A stretch of 27,140 bases of DNA from JAAYYM01 sp964483155 (GCA_964483155.1 CAZAAC010000034.1:1-27140); one strand, 5' to 3'. Positions 13,902-23,683 are shown, counted from the first letter of the stretch. A program made the numbers and translations. The notes: generated from the letters alone by a model not told the origin.

Positions 13902-16787
13902 CTATTTCAATTGATTTGCTTCTTCAAGTAAATCCGTTAAGCTATATCTTTTTGCTCGAAGAACCTTATATAATCCATCATTCATGTAGATATTTCCCGT
14001 ATTTTGTGAATAGCATTCAAAATTATTAACTTTTGCTACAATTTCAAAATTCAAATCCAAAAAGTACCCCATTCCATACCCAGACAAAATATAGCCGTTT
14101 TCTATTTTCTGTATTTTATTAATTTCATCCAATAAATTGGCATGTCGTTTTATTGTTTCTAAAGTATCTAGTGCTAGCACATCTACGATTCCGTCCTTAT
14201 ATACCACAAATAGTTTTTTTGATTCCTGATCAATTACCATTTTTGTAATTCTACTAACCTTTTCCTTCTTAGATACGATAATTTGATTACTATCAGCATC
14301 ATATAATTCAATCTGCTTTGACTCCTTGTTTGCCACTATATATTGGCTCTCATCCTCTGAAAGATCAAATACATTCGAAAAATCTGTCTTATCAAAAATT
14401 TTGATTTCTTTGAGAACTTTCTTATTTATGTAATCATATGCAATTAAATTTTCTCCATCCTTGTAATATATGATTGCCCCATCATTAGAAATACTTTGCA
14501 GATCCAGATACTCGTCAACTACTATTTCTTTAATAATCTCACCTGTATCTTTGTCTATTTCAAGCACACTCTTATTTGTAAAAACTTGAAATAATCGTTT
14601 CTCACTATTGTAAATTATTTTTTCTAGTATCCCTTTAACAGTAAATGTTTTAATGAGTCCTTTCTCCTTCATATTCCAAATGGAAACATTAAAACCTTCC
14701 TGATAAACATCCGTAATTAACATCCTGGTTTCTTCATCATCAATTGCGATATTCCCAATTACATTTTGATCTTCCAGCACTTCCTCAACCTTACTTCCTA
14801 TAGCCTTTTTATAAATACATATATTGGGATTTTGCAATTCCTGTGTTGCAATAAAATTTTTCCCAACCATTAACGCATTCAAATTGGTGCTATGTGAAAT
14901 AAATCTCTCCGGAAAAACAAAGTCCATTTTTTTCTCAAGATCAATACCATGAAATTCTCCCTGTTTTGTAAATACAAAGAAATTTCCAGTTTCAAACGTA
15001 TCAACTTCTATTACTTTTGATCCATATCGGAATTCATAGTCTTCTATTCCAGTCTTTTCATGAATAGATTTTAATGCATCATAAGATAATGCTAGAAATA
15101 AATCGTTTGTAGCATTATCCTGAAAATATAACTCTGTCAACACGGCATTCTTTGATTCATATGTCCATTTTGCTTGTCCGGATTGAATATCATAGCAGTC
15201 AATGGACCCATTTAGATTTGAAAAGAGCGCATCTGACATGCTAACGTTTTGATTTGCTACAACATATAAACTATTATTAATAATGTATATGTTATGAATG
15301 CTTTCATATTTTGGTGTACACCTATATTTTTCAGACAAATCTGCTAGATTTAGAACTTTCACATGCCCCTTAGACACTTCACCATCTTTTCGATACGCAA
15401 TTGCTATAATCCCTAAGTCTGTAGACACCTCAGACTTTGTAATGGTAATTCCCTCTTCTAAGAATTCATAGGTTCCTTTCTCTTCTAGGTTAGTGACATC
15501 GAGAAGTGTGATTTTCTTCATATCGTTTAAGACAACTAGCGTTTGGTCTTTCGAAACACTATACTCACCGAAATAAGAACCTTCTTTTTCAACTCGCATT
15601 TCCTGCTTCGTTAGATCATAGATCGCCAACCCCTTTTCTGTTGGATAGAGGATAGCATCATCTCCTACGAAATGCACTTTATCTTCAAAAAATAGACTTC
15701 CACTTTCTTCAAGATTGATTCTAAATACTTCTTTTCTATTTTGTGGATTCCAAACAAGACAATTTCCATAACGATCAATGCTTAATATTTTTTCACCGTT
15801 TGGAGATAATTCCATATCTACCACATCGGATTCATGGTCAATCAAATACGCTGGCATCTGACGATAGCCATTCTCATAGACCTGAAGTGCTTGGGATAAA
15901 GCGTATTCCGCCTGTGCCACATAAGGCATTTCGGTATCCTCTTCTCCCTTTGGAAGGGCGGATACTGCCGTCTTAATCGCCTGCTCTACATTTCCTTCTT
16001 TAAGATAAGTCAGGGCATTCTCTGCCAGATTTTTATTGTTTTCAATCAAAGCATCCCGATACTGTGTTTTAATCTCCTCCGATTGTTGCGCAATTTTTTC
16101 GCTTTGCTTTTGAATCGTAAATGCAAGCGTCGTACTAATCGTTGCAAATGTCACTCCTACAACTGCAATTGAAGAAGCTAGCAAGATTCTGCGCTTAAGG
16201 ATTTGCTCACGGTGTCTTTGGCGTAAATCATCATATCCTAGTTGAAACATTGGCGCTGCTAATCGAAGTACTTCTTCTTTTGTTTTCTTATTTCGCTCAG
16301 CATTGTTTTTACCACGTACGTCAGCAGCTAACGGTTCGATTTCAACCTCGATTTCCTTTTCAATACCCTCTACATCTACTTCTATTTTCTTAAAATATCG
16401 CAAAATATCTGGGAAAGAATCCTGTGGTTCGCCTTCTGCCAATACTGCAAAAATCTTGTCCCTTCCGTGAAACGCAATAAAAGTCTCAATCTCTTTCATG
16501 CACCATTTGGATTCGGATAATCTCTTAGTGCAAATAACAATTAGAAACTCCGAATTCCTAAGGGCATTCGTAATCGGGTCTGCCAAATCACTGGCTAATG
16601 GCAATTCATCACGATCTCGAAACACTCTGGTGATTCGCTTTTTATCATTCTCACTCCTTGCTTTCAGAATATTCTTAGGCAAACGGAATGCTTCTAACTT
16701 TTTATGCAGATTCTCAGCAATGTACTGATCTACTCCCCCATGTCTATAACTGATAAATGCATCGTACTTCTTATCTGAAAGATTCAT
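13902..16787 (-). CDS. TIR-domain, transmembrane, beta-propeller protein
   Basis: 961 residues from the ATG at 16787 (TTGGGGGTAGTA upstream; an in-frame TTG at 16802 is less likely). Residues 7-150 are a TIR domain: YDAFISYRHG (8-17), the RDRDELP loop (58-64), SEFLIVICTKRLSESKWC (79-96). Glu99 in WCMKE aligns with the catalytic Glu of NAD-cleaving TIRs. Residues 201-224 form one transmembrane helix, 225-265 a likely coiled coil, and a short helical repeat segment leads to a long beta-propeller (about 310-960), with blades such as DVVDMELSPNGEKILSIDRY. The TIR would be cytoplasmic and the propeller outside if the single helix crosses once. It follows a DHH phosphoesterase gene by 17 bases. Possible roles are NAD-derived signalling, abortive-infection defence or stress sensing; activity is inferred. 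Confidence 0.85.
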   Translation of the reverse strand: MNLSDKKYDAFISYRHGGVDQYIAENLHKKLEAFRLPKNILKARSENDKKRITRVFRDRDELPLASDLADPITNALRNSEFLIVICTKRLSESKWCMKEIETFIAFHGRDKIFAVLAEGEPQDSFPDILRYFKKIEVDVEGIEKEIEVEIEPLAADVRGKNNAERNKKTKEEVLRLAAPMFQLGYDDLRQRHREQILKRRILLASSIAVVGVTFATISTTLAFTIQKQSEKIAQQSEEIKTQYRDALIENNKNLAENALTYLKEGNVEQAIKTAVSALPKGEEDTEMPYVAQAEYALSQALQVYENGYRQMPAYLIDHESDVVDMELSPNGEKILSIDRYGNCLVWNPQNRKEVFRINLEESGSLFFEDKVHFVGDDAILYPTEKGLAIYDLTKQEMRVEKEGSYFGEYSVSKDQTLVVLNDMKKITLLDVTNLEEKGTYEFLEEGITITKSEVSTDLGIIAIAYRKDGEVSKGHVKVLNLADLSEKYRCTPKYESIHNIYIINNSLYVVANQNVSMSDALFSNLNGSIDCYDIQSGQAKWTYESKNAVLTELYFQDNATNDLFLALSYDALKSIHEKTGIEDYEFRYGSKVIEVDTFETGNFFVFTKQGEFHGIDLEKKMDFVFPERFISHSTNLNALMVGKNFIATQELQNPNICIYKKAIGSKVEEVLEDQNVIGNIAIDDEETRMLITDVYQEGFNVSIWNMKEKGLIKTFTVKGILEKIIYNSEKRLFQVFTNKSVLEIDKDTGEIIKEIVVDEYLDLQSISNDGAIIYYKDGENLIAYDYINKKVLKEIKIFDKTDFSNVFDLSEDESQYIVANKESKQIELYDADSNQIIVSKKEKVSRITKMVIDQESKKLFVVYKDGIVDVLALDTLETIKRHANLLDEINKIQKIENGYILSGYGMGYFLDLNFEIVAKVNNFECYSQNTGNIYMNDGLYKVLRAKRYSLTDLLEEANQLK

Positions 16788-16804
16788 TACTACCCCCAAC
16801 AAAT

Positions 16805-18316
16805 TTATTCTATATTCAAATCGATTTTTTCATAGGTCTTATAAAAGATGTTTTGCTCAACAATATACATATCTTGAAGATTCTCTTTGCTCACAGCAAA
16901 ATAGTCACCTGGCTTACCCAACATATACTTTTCTTCGTCCCATAAAGTAAAGATTTTCAATGTTTGGCCAAGCTGTTTGGCATAAATAAACGTCTTGCCA
17001 GATGCAACACAACAGTTTGCATGTGCTACCAAATCAATATCCATGCCGCTTTCACGATTCTTAATGATCGGTCTATAATCGGTTACAATCTCTTCATATT
17101 CTTTTACTCTTTGATAACGCTTTTTAAAAGTATCCTTTTTGATTGGATAAACTTCACCTTTAATTCCAATCATAATATATATGGACTCCTCTACGACAAG
17201 ATCTATATCTCCTTCTAGCGTTCGCACTGTTATTGGCGTATTCACAGGTAATAGTTTGGATATGTCCACATACCAGACAATCATCTTTTTCTTCTGATAA
17301 AGTCCCATATCAGATAGATCTGCCTGATACGACTTTGCTTCAATAATCTCTACCTGGTCAAAATACTCATTCATACGTTTACTAATATAGCCTTCTGAAT
17401 GAAGCGTCGGATAATACTTTTGGTATAACTTACCATTAATAAATCCACCTGCTTTCTCGATATGTCCTCCCCCAGAACCCATATTGGCTGTTAGATAATC
17501 TGCCAACTCACTTGCTCTAACTTCTTTCACACAGCTCCTAATCGATAATTTAAGTCCTGCTTCTGATTCATGGTACACAACGCACACATCGACGCCATCC
17601 ACCTGTAATAAAAAATCACTAATAAGTCCTAGAATATTTGGATCGCAAGGTTGCGCCTTAATAATGGAGTAACGATACTCTTCATTGTATATATTCCGAA
17701 TGAGTGCAATCCCAGCAATTTCTAACTCTTTCAGATTCAAGTTGGAATTGCGAAATATTGTAATTAAATTCTTATTATAGGAAAGTTTCTCACGCATATC
17801 CTGATCCATTGGAAAGGATAATTCTGAAAACTGATTGGTGTCTGTGTATAACCCATAATAAAGTGCTGTTCCTAATATCTGGTTATCATTGACTGGATAT
17901 TTTTCCTGTAGTAGCATTCGCCACACCAGGGTTGAACAGCTTCCATAGATTGGTTGAATCTCACAAAGGGTACATTCACTAATTTCTGGCTGATGATGAT
18001 CAATCATCGCAATATTCGAGGCATCTAAATGACTTACATTCCCTGCACCATACTGACAATCAACAGTCAATAAAAGATCTTCTTCTAGCGCAGTATCTTT
18101 ATCCAAATGTTCAATTGGTACATTTAATTTGTCAATGAGCAATATTAAGTTTGTCTTTTGAACCAAGTTTCTTCCACTATAAAATAATCTAACTTCTTTT
18201 CCATGATCCTTGAAATACTCATATACTGCAAATCCCGATGCAATGGAATCTGCATCAGGATTATCATGGCATTGTATCGCAACACTACTAAACACTAATA
18301 AATCTGAAAGTTTCAT
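16805..18316 (-). CDS. DHH/DHHA1-family phosphoesterase with long C-terminal extension
   Basis: 503 residues from the ATG at 18316 (AGGTGG just upstream; a start at 18337 lacks a site). The metal-binding motifs of the DHH family are present: HDNPDADS (17-24), Asp86 in LLTVDCQ, DHHQP (106-110), Asp159 in GLYTDT, and the DHHA1 substrate motif GSGGGH (280-285) followed by EKAGG. This is the layout of NrnA/GdpP-like enzymes that hydrolyse nanoRNA, pAp or cyclic dinucleotides. About 200 residues follow the DHHA1 motif, longer than in NrnA (about 320 residues total). This tail has no motif I recognise and contains Lys-rich segments. No membrane segment. It is the first gene of an operon with the TIR-propeller protein. 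The substrate cannot be read from sequence. Confidence 0.85.
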   Translation of the reverse strand: MKLSDLLVFSSVAIQCHDNPDADSIASGFAVYEYFKDHGKEVRLFYSGRNLVQKTNLILLIDKLNVPIEHLDKDTALEEDLLLTVDCQYGAGNVSHLDASNIAMIDHHQPEISECTLCEIQPIYGSCSTLVWRMLLQEKYPVNDNQILGTALYYGLYTDTNQFSELSFPMDQDMREKLSYNKNLITIFRNSNLNLKELEIAGIALIRNIYNEEYRYSIIKAQPCDPNILGLISDFLLQVDGVDVCVVYHESEAGLKLSIRSCVKEVRASELADYLTANMGSGGGHIEKAGGFINGKLYQKYYPTLHSEGYISKRMNEYFDQVEIIEAKSYQADLSDMGLYQKKKMIVWYVDISKLLPVNTPITVRTLEGDIDLVVEESIYIMIGIKGEVYPIKKDTFKKRYQRVKEYEEIVTDYRPIIKNRESGMDIDLVAHANCCVASGKTFIYAKQLGQTLKIFTLWDEEKYMLGKPGDYFAVSKENLQDMYIVEQNIFYKTYEKIDLNIE

Positions 18317-18363
18317 TCCCGCCCCACCTGTCAACATTTTTTGTAATTAAATTCGCTTATCTC

Positions 18364-18369
18364 ATTATA
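18364..18369 (-). promoter_or_regulatory. Candidate -10 box of the DHH-TIR operon
   Basis: A perfect TATAAT on the minus strand about 48 bases upstream of the DHH start. No good -35 hexamer is seen at 16-18 bases, so the promoter may need an activator or be weak. Confidence 0.35.
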
Positions 18370-18453
18370 CACTCTTGTAGCTTCTTAGAAAAGATATATA
18401 GTGCATAGGTTGCAGAATAATATCTCTTGCATTATGTTCTATTACTTAGTTAA

Positions 18454-19275
18454 TTACTTGGTTCCCTTTTCTAATTTATTAGCCTCTAGTATATATGATA
18501 TATTACTTGCTGCCCAAAATATAACTACTACAATAACTGCAAGTACTCCTGTTCTCAAGAAATATCCTGCTAATGTTAGCAGTAACCACAATCCGATACA
18601 TAGCATATTCGTTGTCTGATAAGCTTTGTATGAAGCTTTGTAAATGATTATCTGCTCTGCTTCATCACAGCTTTCAAGCCATTTTTTAGCAAATTTTGTA
18701 TCATATACACTTCCCCTCTTCTCTGGATTCATTTCTTTGGTAAAATCAACTTCCTGTTGTAGTAAGACTATGTAAATTGCTATTCCTACAAGAAAGATGA
18801 ATACTGCAAAAAACACTTTTGTAGGGCTCTTCTCCATATTCACCATAAAAGCACTCATGGTTACTATCGAAAAACAAAGAAACTGAATCATCATTTGAAT
18901 GGTTAAAACCATTAATGCTATTGTTACTTTTAAATCAATTTTCTTAAGATTCTCCTCTTCAACATAGGAGTTTTTGCGAAATTCTTTCTTTGCTAATCCT
19001 AACATAAGAGGGCATATCACCAAACAAGCAACTGTCGAAAAAACCATAATCCAAGGTGAAATATTTCCAAGAAAGATAATTACATTATTTTCTAACTGAA
19101 TAGAAAATGCCATTGGGTCCTTGATTTCACTAAATCCCATTGCTGCAACTCCTCCTATGATTCCACCCGCAACCGTGCATAGGATAAGCAAAATAGTAAA
19201 GGGGATAATTGCTTTCTTATTATCTTTCTTAATTGTTTCCATTTTTTGTTCTGTATAATTTATTTTCGTTTCCAT
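18454..19275 (-). CDS. DUF3169-like integral membrane protein
   Basis: 273 residues from the ATG at 19275; GAGGAGG lies 6 bases upstream, inside the end of the preceding regulator gene (1 base between stop and start). Six hydrophobic segments are visible: AIIPFTILLILCTVAGG, IIFLGNISPWIMVFSTVACLVI, VTIALMVLTIQMMIQFLCF, KVFFAVFIFLVGIAIYIVLL and two near the C-terminus (MLCIGLWLLLTLAGYFL, GVLAVIVVVIFWAASNI). Length, topology and the adjacent Xre gene match DUF3169 proteins of Firmicutes. Function is not established for that family. Coupled translation with the regulator suggests a sensor or target relationship. Confidence 0.7.
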   Translation of the reverse strand: METKINYTEQKMETIKKDNKKAIIPFTILLILCTVAGGIIGGVAAMGFSEIKDPMAFSIQLENNVIIFLGNISPWIMVFSTVACLVICPLMLGLAKKEFRKNSYVEEENLKKIDLKVTIALMVLTIQMMIQFLCFSIVTMSAFMVNMEKSPTKVFFAVFIFLVGIAIYIVLLQQEVDFTKEMNPEKRGSVYDTKFAKKWLESCDEAEQIIIYKASYKAYQTTNMLCIGLWLLLTLAGYFLRTGVLAVIVVVIFWAASNISYILEANKLEKGTK

Positions 19276-19276
19276 T

Positions 19277-19480
19277 TTAATCCTCCTCATAAATAAAAAT
19301 TTCTTCTACTGTCGTTTCAAAAAATCTTGCTATTTTAAGTGCAAGTGTCACTGATGGGGAATAATCTCCTCGTTCAATCAAACTAATGGTTTGTCGTGAA
19401 ACTCCTACTCGTTCTCCCATCTCTTGCTGATTTAAACCTACATTATTCCGAAAATCTTTTAATCGATTCTGTACTGGCAT
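19277..19480 (-). CDS. Xre-family helix-turn-helix regulator
   Basis: 67 residues from the ATG at 19480 (GGAGGAG about 8 bases upstream; the in-frame GTG at 19489 is too close to the site). The protein is a single HTH_3 domain: NRLKDFRNNVGLNQQEMGER, GVSRQTISLIERG and SPSVTLALKIARFFETTVEEIF. These small YozG/Cro-like regulators commonly sit before a membrane protein gene in Firmicutes and autoregulate. Here the next gene is a DUF3169-like protein, starting 1 base after the stop. Confidence 0.9.
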   Translation of the reverse strand: MPVQNRLKDFRNNVGLNQQEMGERVGVSRQTISLIERGDYSPSVTLALKIARFFETTVEEIFIYEED

Positions 19481-19594
19481 TTCATTCACTCCTCCTTATT
19501 TACTGCAGTCATTGAATTATGTGATAAAATTAAAAGATTAAATATCTTTTGTCTCGTTACATACGCTTTATCTTTTTTATTGGCCAAATAAAAA

Positions 19595-19642
19595 TGACAA
19601 CTTTCTTTGTCATCATAATAGCACTGACAAAGAAAGTTGTCA
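19595..19642 (-). terminator. Strong terminator of the alpha-galactoside operon
   Basis: Perfect 18-bp inverted repeat, arm TGACAACTTTCTTTGTCA at 19595-19612 and its complement at 19625-19642, with a 12-base loop. On the minus strand it is followed by TTTTTATTT. It lies about 67 bases past the alpha-galactosidase stop. Confidence 0.9.
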
Positions 19643-19709
19643 ACATATTTAAAACATTTGATTTATTACATTTTAGTTTCTTATTTGTTGTTTTGAATCA
19701 ATTCTATTA

Positions 19710-21920
19710 CTAAACCGCCGTTATTACAAATAATAATGATGTAAAATCTCCACCAAGGCGGTCAAACAAATCTCTCTCCACAGGAATTCCAATATACATT
19801 AATTCACTGCCGTAATACTGAAAGCTTCTGTCAAAATAGTTTACTTCGTACAGAGTATCCTCTAAAAGGCCCGTCAGTTTAATACGTGCAAAAGAACCAT
19901 TCACTGTATTGAGTCGCTGAAAATACATTGCAACAGCCTCACTTGCATCCTCAGAGACACTAATCCACGAAGTCTCATTTCCCTCGAACGGGCTTAAAAT
20001 TCGATAGAATTTTCCTTGTTGGATTAATTTACGGTATTTTTTATAGAAAGCTATCTGCCCTTTGACTACTTCCATATCCTCCTCAGAAAGCTTGTTCAAA
20101 TCCAGTTCATATCCAAATGCACCATAGAATGACACATTTGCTCTGGTTGCCAATGGTGTAGTTCGATTATTTTGATGATTCGGAACTGCCGATACATGTG
20201 CTCCAATAGAACGAATCGGATAAACGAGGCTCGTGCCATATTGAATTTTGACACGCTCACAGGCATCCGTATCATCACTGCACCACGCCTGTGGTGCATA
20301 GTGAAGCATACCCGGATCGAAACGGGCGCCACCGCTTGCACAGGATTCAAACAGGATCTCAGGGAATTTTGTCGTCAGCCTTTCGTATAGCCGATAAACT
20401 CCCAAAATATGTTTATGCATAACCATTCCCTGATTTTTTGCACATTGCACACGAGAATAGCACTCAGAGATATAACGGTTCATATCCCACTTGATATAAG
20501 AAATACATGAATTTCCAATTACTTCGGCAAGCATTTCATAGATATAATCGACGACCTCGGGTCTGGAATAGTCTAAAACATGTTGCTGTCTTGCTGGGCT
20601 CTCAAAGCGGTCAGGCGTGGAAATAATCCAATCAGGATGCGCACGATAGAGATTGCTATTCTTATTGACCATCTCTGGTTCAATCCAGCAGCCAAAACGC
20701 ATACCCATATCTTCCACCGCCTTTGACAGACCAGAAATACCCCCTGGGAGCTTTCTTGTATTCGCATACCAGTCGCCCAGTCCCTGTGAATCATCATCTC
20801 TGCTTCCAAACCAGCCATCATCCAATACAAATAACTCCACACCAACTTTTTTTGCAGTTGCTACAATCTTTAGAATTGCAGCTTCATTAAAGTCCATATA
20901 GGTTGCTTCCCAGTTATTTAATAGGATGGGGCGTTCTCTGTCCCGCCATACTCCTCTGACCAGTCGTTTGGCATACAGCTCCTGATACGTCTGGCTCATA
21001 TCGTTCAAACCACGATTCGTATATACCATCACCGCTTCCGGTGTCTGAAAGCTCTCTCCTTTACTAAGCGGCCATGCAAAATTGTCAGGGTGAATCCCCA
21101 TCATCACCCTTGTAGTGTCATAAGCACATACTTCTGTTTGCGCAAGAAAACTTCCACTATATACAAAGCTGATGCCATATACCTCCCCTTGATTCTCATC
21201 AGTCGAAGGGCGTACCAATGCCACAAACGGATTGTGTTCCGCACTACTGGTTCCTTTATTACTGAACACACTCTGTAGTCCCTGACAAAGCTTACGTCTT
21301 ACGATAGAACGTTCTCTTGCCCAGGCACCTGACAGCTGTAGCATCTCATAATCCCGGTCATATAAATCCACGCTGACGCTCATAGCCGACTGTAATATAA
21401 CAGTCTGCTCGCCAATCTGTGTAAACCTTGTACTTCTGATGATTACCGGATACTCTTCCATGATTGTGTATGTCAGTACCAGTTCCGTGTCCGTCACCAT
21501 ATCATGGAGATAAATATCCAGACTGACAGCTTCCTCGTCCTTCTCCGTATATACCGCCGGCAAATCCTGAAGCATCTTTTTTCCAGCATATATTTCATAT
21601 GATGTATATTTGAAATCTGAAATCCGGCTGCCGTTATCCTGTTCAATCAAAAAAGCGCCTACACGATAGTCACCGACTCCGCAGCCCGGATACTCCTGCT
21701 TCATACGCGACAGTCCGAGTATAGAAGGTGGTTCTTTACAGAAAACTTCATGTGGACAGCTCACTTCTTCATGAAGATAGGAATAATCCTCTCTGTCATG
21801 CACTTTCTTACCATAATACAGATTTCCAAGCTGACCGTTTTCCATAATTTCTATAATATAACTAATATCTGCATTATACAGATGAAATTGTCTGGACTTT
21901 TCATGAAAAATAATTGCCAT
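19710..21920 (-). CDS. aga: Alpha-galactosidase, glycoside hydrolase family 36
   Basis: 736 residues, a typical full-length GH36 enzyme without signal peptide, so cytoplasmic. It removes terminal alpha-1,6-galactose from imported melibiose, raffinose or stachyose-type sugars. Visible family signatures are ILLNNWEATYMDF (332-344), LFVLDDGWFG (363-372), CWIEPEMVN (411-419), YIKWDMNR (475-482) with Asp479 as nucleophile, and WCSDDTDACERVKIQYGTS (546-564) with Asp549 as likely acid/base, by alignment with the AgaA-type Asp478/Asp548 pair. N-terminal beta-sandwich about 1-330, TIM barrel about 330-640, C-terminal beta domain after. Start has GAGGAG 7 bases upstream. It is the last gene of the operon, 15 bases after the second permease, and is closed by an 18-bp terminator. 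Confidence 0.95.
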   Translation of the reverse strand: MAIIFHEKSRQFHLYNADISYIIEIMENGQLGNLYYGKKVHDREDYSYLHEEVSCPHEVFCKEPPSILGLSRMKQEYPGCGVGDYRVGAFLIEQDNGSRISDFKYTSYEIYAGKKMLQDLPAVYTEKDEEAVSLDIYLHDMVTDTELVLTYTIMEEYPVIIRSTRFTQIGEQTVILQSAMSVSVDLYDRDYEMLQLSGAWARERSIVRRKLCQGLQSVFSNKGTSSAEHNPFVALVRPSTDENQGEVYGISFVYSGSFLAQTEVCAYDTTRVMMGIHPDNFAWPLSKGESFQTPEAVMVYTNRGLNDMSQTYQELYAKRLVRGVWRDRERPILLNNWEATYMDFNEAAILKIVATAKKVGVELFVLDDGWFGSRDDDSQGLGDWYANTRKLPGGISGLSKAVEDMGMRFGCWIEPEMVNKNSNLYRAHPDWIISTPDRFESPARQQHVLDYSRPEVVDYIYEMLAEVIGNSCISYIKWDMNRYISECYSRVQCAKNQGMVMHKHILGVYRLYERLTTKFPEILFESCASGGARFDPGMLHYAPQAWCSDDTDACERVKIQYGTSLVYPIRSIGAHVSAVPNHQNNRTTPLATRANVSFYGAFGYELDLNKLSEEDMEVVKGQIAFYKKYRKLIQQGKFYRILSPFEGNETSWISVSEDASEAVAMYFQRLNTVNGSFARIKLTGLLEDTLYEVNYFDRSFQYYGSELMYIGIPVERDLFDRLGGDFTSLLFVITAV

Positions 21921-21935
21921 AAAATTCTCCTCTAT

Positions 21936-22763
21936 TTAAAGCTTTCCACCCGAAGTAGCAATTCCCTCGATAAATTGTTTTTGGAATAAAATATAGACAA
22001 TGACCATTGGAATGAATGCAAGCATGGAAGCTGCCATCAGTTCCGGATAATCGGCCACAAACTGTCCCTGTAGCTTTGCAAGCGCAGCACTCAGTGGAAT
22101 GGTTGCTTGATCCGTATTGACCACGAGAGGCCACATCAAATCTTTGTAAGCAAATACTGCGGTAAAGATACCCAGTGCAACCACTGCAGATTTTGCAAGT
22201 GGGAGCATTATATAAAAAAATGTCTGTCCGATATTACAGCCATCCAAAATGGAAGCCTCCTCAAGCTCTTTCGGAAGTCCCATAAAGTTTTGTCGCAGCA
22301 AAAATGTTCCAAATGCAGTAACAAGACCCGGAAATATAAGTGCAAAACCTGTGTTCAACATATTTAGTTTACTGACCATCAGATACTGCGGAATAATAAA
22401 AATTTGTGCTGGCACCATCATCTGGAACAAAACCAATGAAAACGCAATTTTCTTTCCAGGGAATTCCAGTCTTCCAAAAGCATAGCCCGCCATGGTTGCT
22501 GTCAAAACAGCGCATGCGACACGACCAACAATCAGTACCAATGTATTCCAATAGAGTTTGGCAAAGTTCATCTTGCTCAGCACGCTTTTGTATGCCTCCG
22601 TTCTAAAAGCACTCGGGAAAATGCTAAACGGATTCATCTGTGTAGCCTCAGATACCGTTTTAAGTGAGGTTAACACCATCCAAAGGAACGGAGCAATCAT
22701 AATTATAGTTCCAATCAGTAATATAATATATGTCATGAAATGTATTTCGACTTTCTTCTTCAT
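21936..22763 (-). CDS. Carbohydrate ABC transporter permease, MalG/MsmG type
   Basis: 275 residues. Six membrane helices are apparent, starting with MTYIILLIGTIIMIAPFLWM. The cytoplasmic EAA loop needed to dock the ATPase is EEASILDGCNIGQTFFYIML (about 163-182) and the protein ends with the typical FIEGIATSGGKL. It forms the membrane channel with the upstream permease and receives sugar from the lipoprotein encoded first in the operon. It starts 14 bases after the preceding permease. Alpha-galactosides are the inferred substrate because a GH36 alpha-galactosidase follows directly. Confidence 0.92.
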   Translation of the reverse strand: MKKKVEIHFMTYIILLIGTIIMIAPFLWMVLTSLKTVSEATQMNPFSIFPSAFRTEAYKSVLSKMNFAKLYWNTLVLIVGRVACAVLTATMAGYAFGRLEFPGKKIAFSLVLFQMMVPAQIFIIPQYLMVSKLNMLNTGFALIFPGLVTAFGTFLLRQNFMGLPKELEEASILDGCNIGQTFFYIMLPLAKSAVVALGIFTAVFAYKDLMWPLVVNTDQATIPLSAALAKLQGQFVADYPELMAASMLAFIPMVIVYILFQKQFIEGIATSGGKL

Positions 22764-22777
22764 GTCTGTTCCTCCTT

Positions 22778-23683
22778 CTAATTATAGATAACCCATTTTT
22801 TCTGACACCGCATCTGAATCACAGTGATAATCATAATAATAAAGAATAACAGCAGAACAATGGCTGAACCGTAACCCTTATTTCCCTGTACAAAGGAGTA
22901 CTCATAAAACTGAAATACCAAAGATCTCGTCTTAGGAAGTGCTGGATTGTTTCGATCCATCATCATGTAAATTACATCAAATACCTGTAATGCTGCAATT
23001 ACTCTTGTAACGATAACAAAGAACATCGTTGGAGAAATCAATGGTAATGTAATATAAAAAAATTCTTTTAAAGGTGAAGCTCCGTCAATTTGTGCTGCTT
23101 CGTAGAAATCACGCGGAATTTCCTGCAGACCTGCCAAGAATAGAACCATATTATATCCAAGAATCGACCAGATACCTACAATGGCTACTGAAATGAATGA
23201 GGTGCCAGGATTCGATATCCAGTTTACCCGTCCAAGTCCCACACTGGAAAGAAGATGGTTAATCAAGCCAAACTCCGAATTATAGAGCCATCGCCAAACC
23301 ATTGCAACCGCCGCCGGTGCAGTAACCATCGGCAGGAAATAAATGGTCCGAAAAACAGTTCTTCCCCTGATTTTTTTATTGAGCAAAACTGCAAGCACCA
23401 AAGAAATCGCAATGGAAAACGGCACTTCAATAATGGCATACTTGAACGTATTAAAAAGTGTCTGCCACACAATTGGATCATGAAACATTTTATTAAAATT
23501 ATCAAGCCCAATGAAAATATTACCTTTTCCAAATGCACCCGTTTTAAAGAAACTCTGATACACCGTCTGGAAGATCGGAATAATATTCAGAACCATTAAG
23601 CCTAATACAGTAGGAAAAATAAAAAGCCACCCCCAGAAAAATTCTTGCTTTCGTCTTGATGTGATTTTTTTTCTTTTACTCAT
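22778..23683 (-). CDS. Carbohydrate ABC transporter permease, MalF/MsmF type
   Basis: 301 residues from the ATG at 23683, chosen because AGGAG lies 7 bases upstream; an upstream in-frame ATG at 23722 has no site. A Lys/Arg-rich start (MSKRKKITSRRKQEFF) precedes a first helix (WLFIFPTVLGLMVLNIIPI). The EAA loop is YEAAQIDGASPLKEFFYITL, a near-consensus MalF-type ATPase-docking sequence. It pairs with the MalG-type permease downstream. Operon context gives alpha-galactosides as likely substrate. Confidence 0.92.
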   Translation of the reverse strand: MSKRKKITSRRKQEFFWGWLFIFPTVLGLMVLNIIPIFQTVYQSFFKTGAFGKGNIFIGLDNFNKMFHDPIVWQTLFNTFKYAIIEVPFSIAISLVLAVLLNKKIRGRTVFRTIYFLPMVTAPAAVAMVWRWLYNSEFGLINHLLSSVGLGRVNWISNPGTSFISVAIVGIWSILGYNMVLFLAGLQEIPRDFYEAAQIDGASPLKEFFYITLPLISPTMFFVIVTRVIAALQVFDVIYMMMDRNNPALPKTRSLVFQFYEYSFVQGNKGYGSAIVLLLFFIIMIITVIQMRCQKKWVIYN

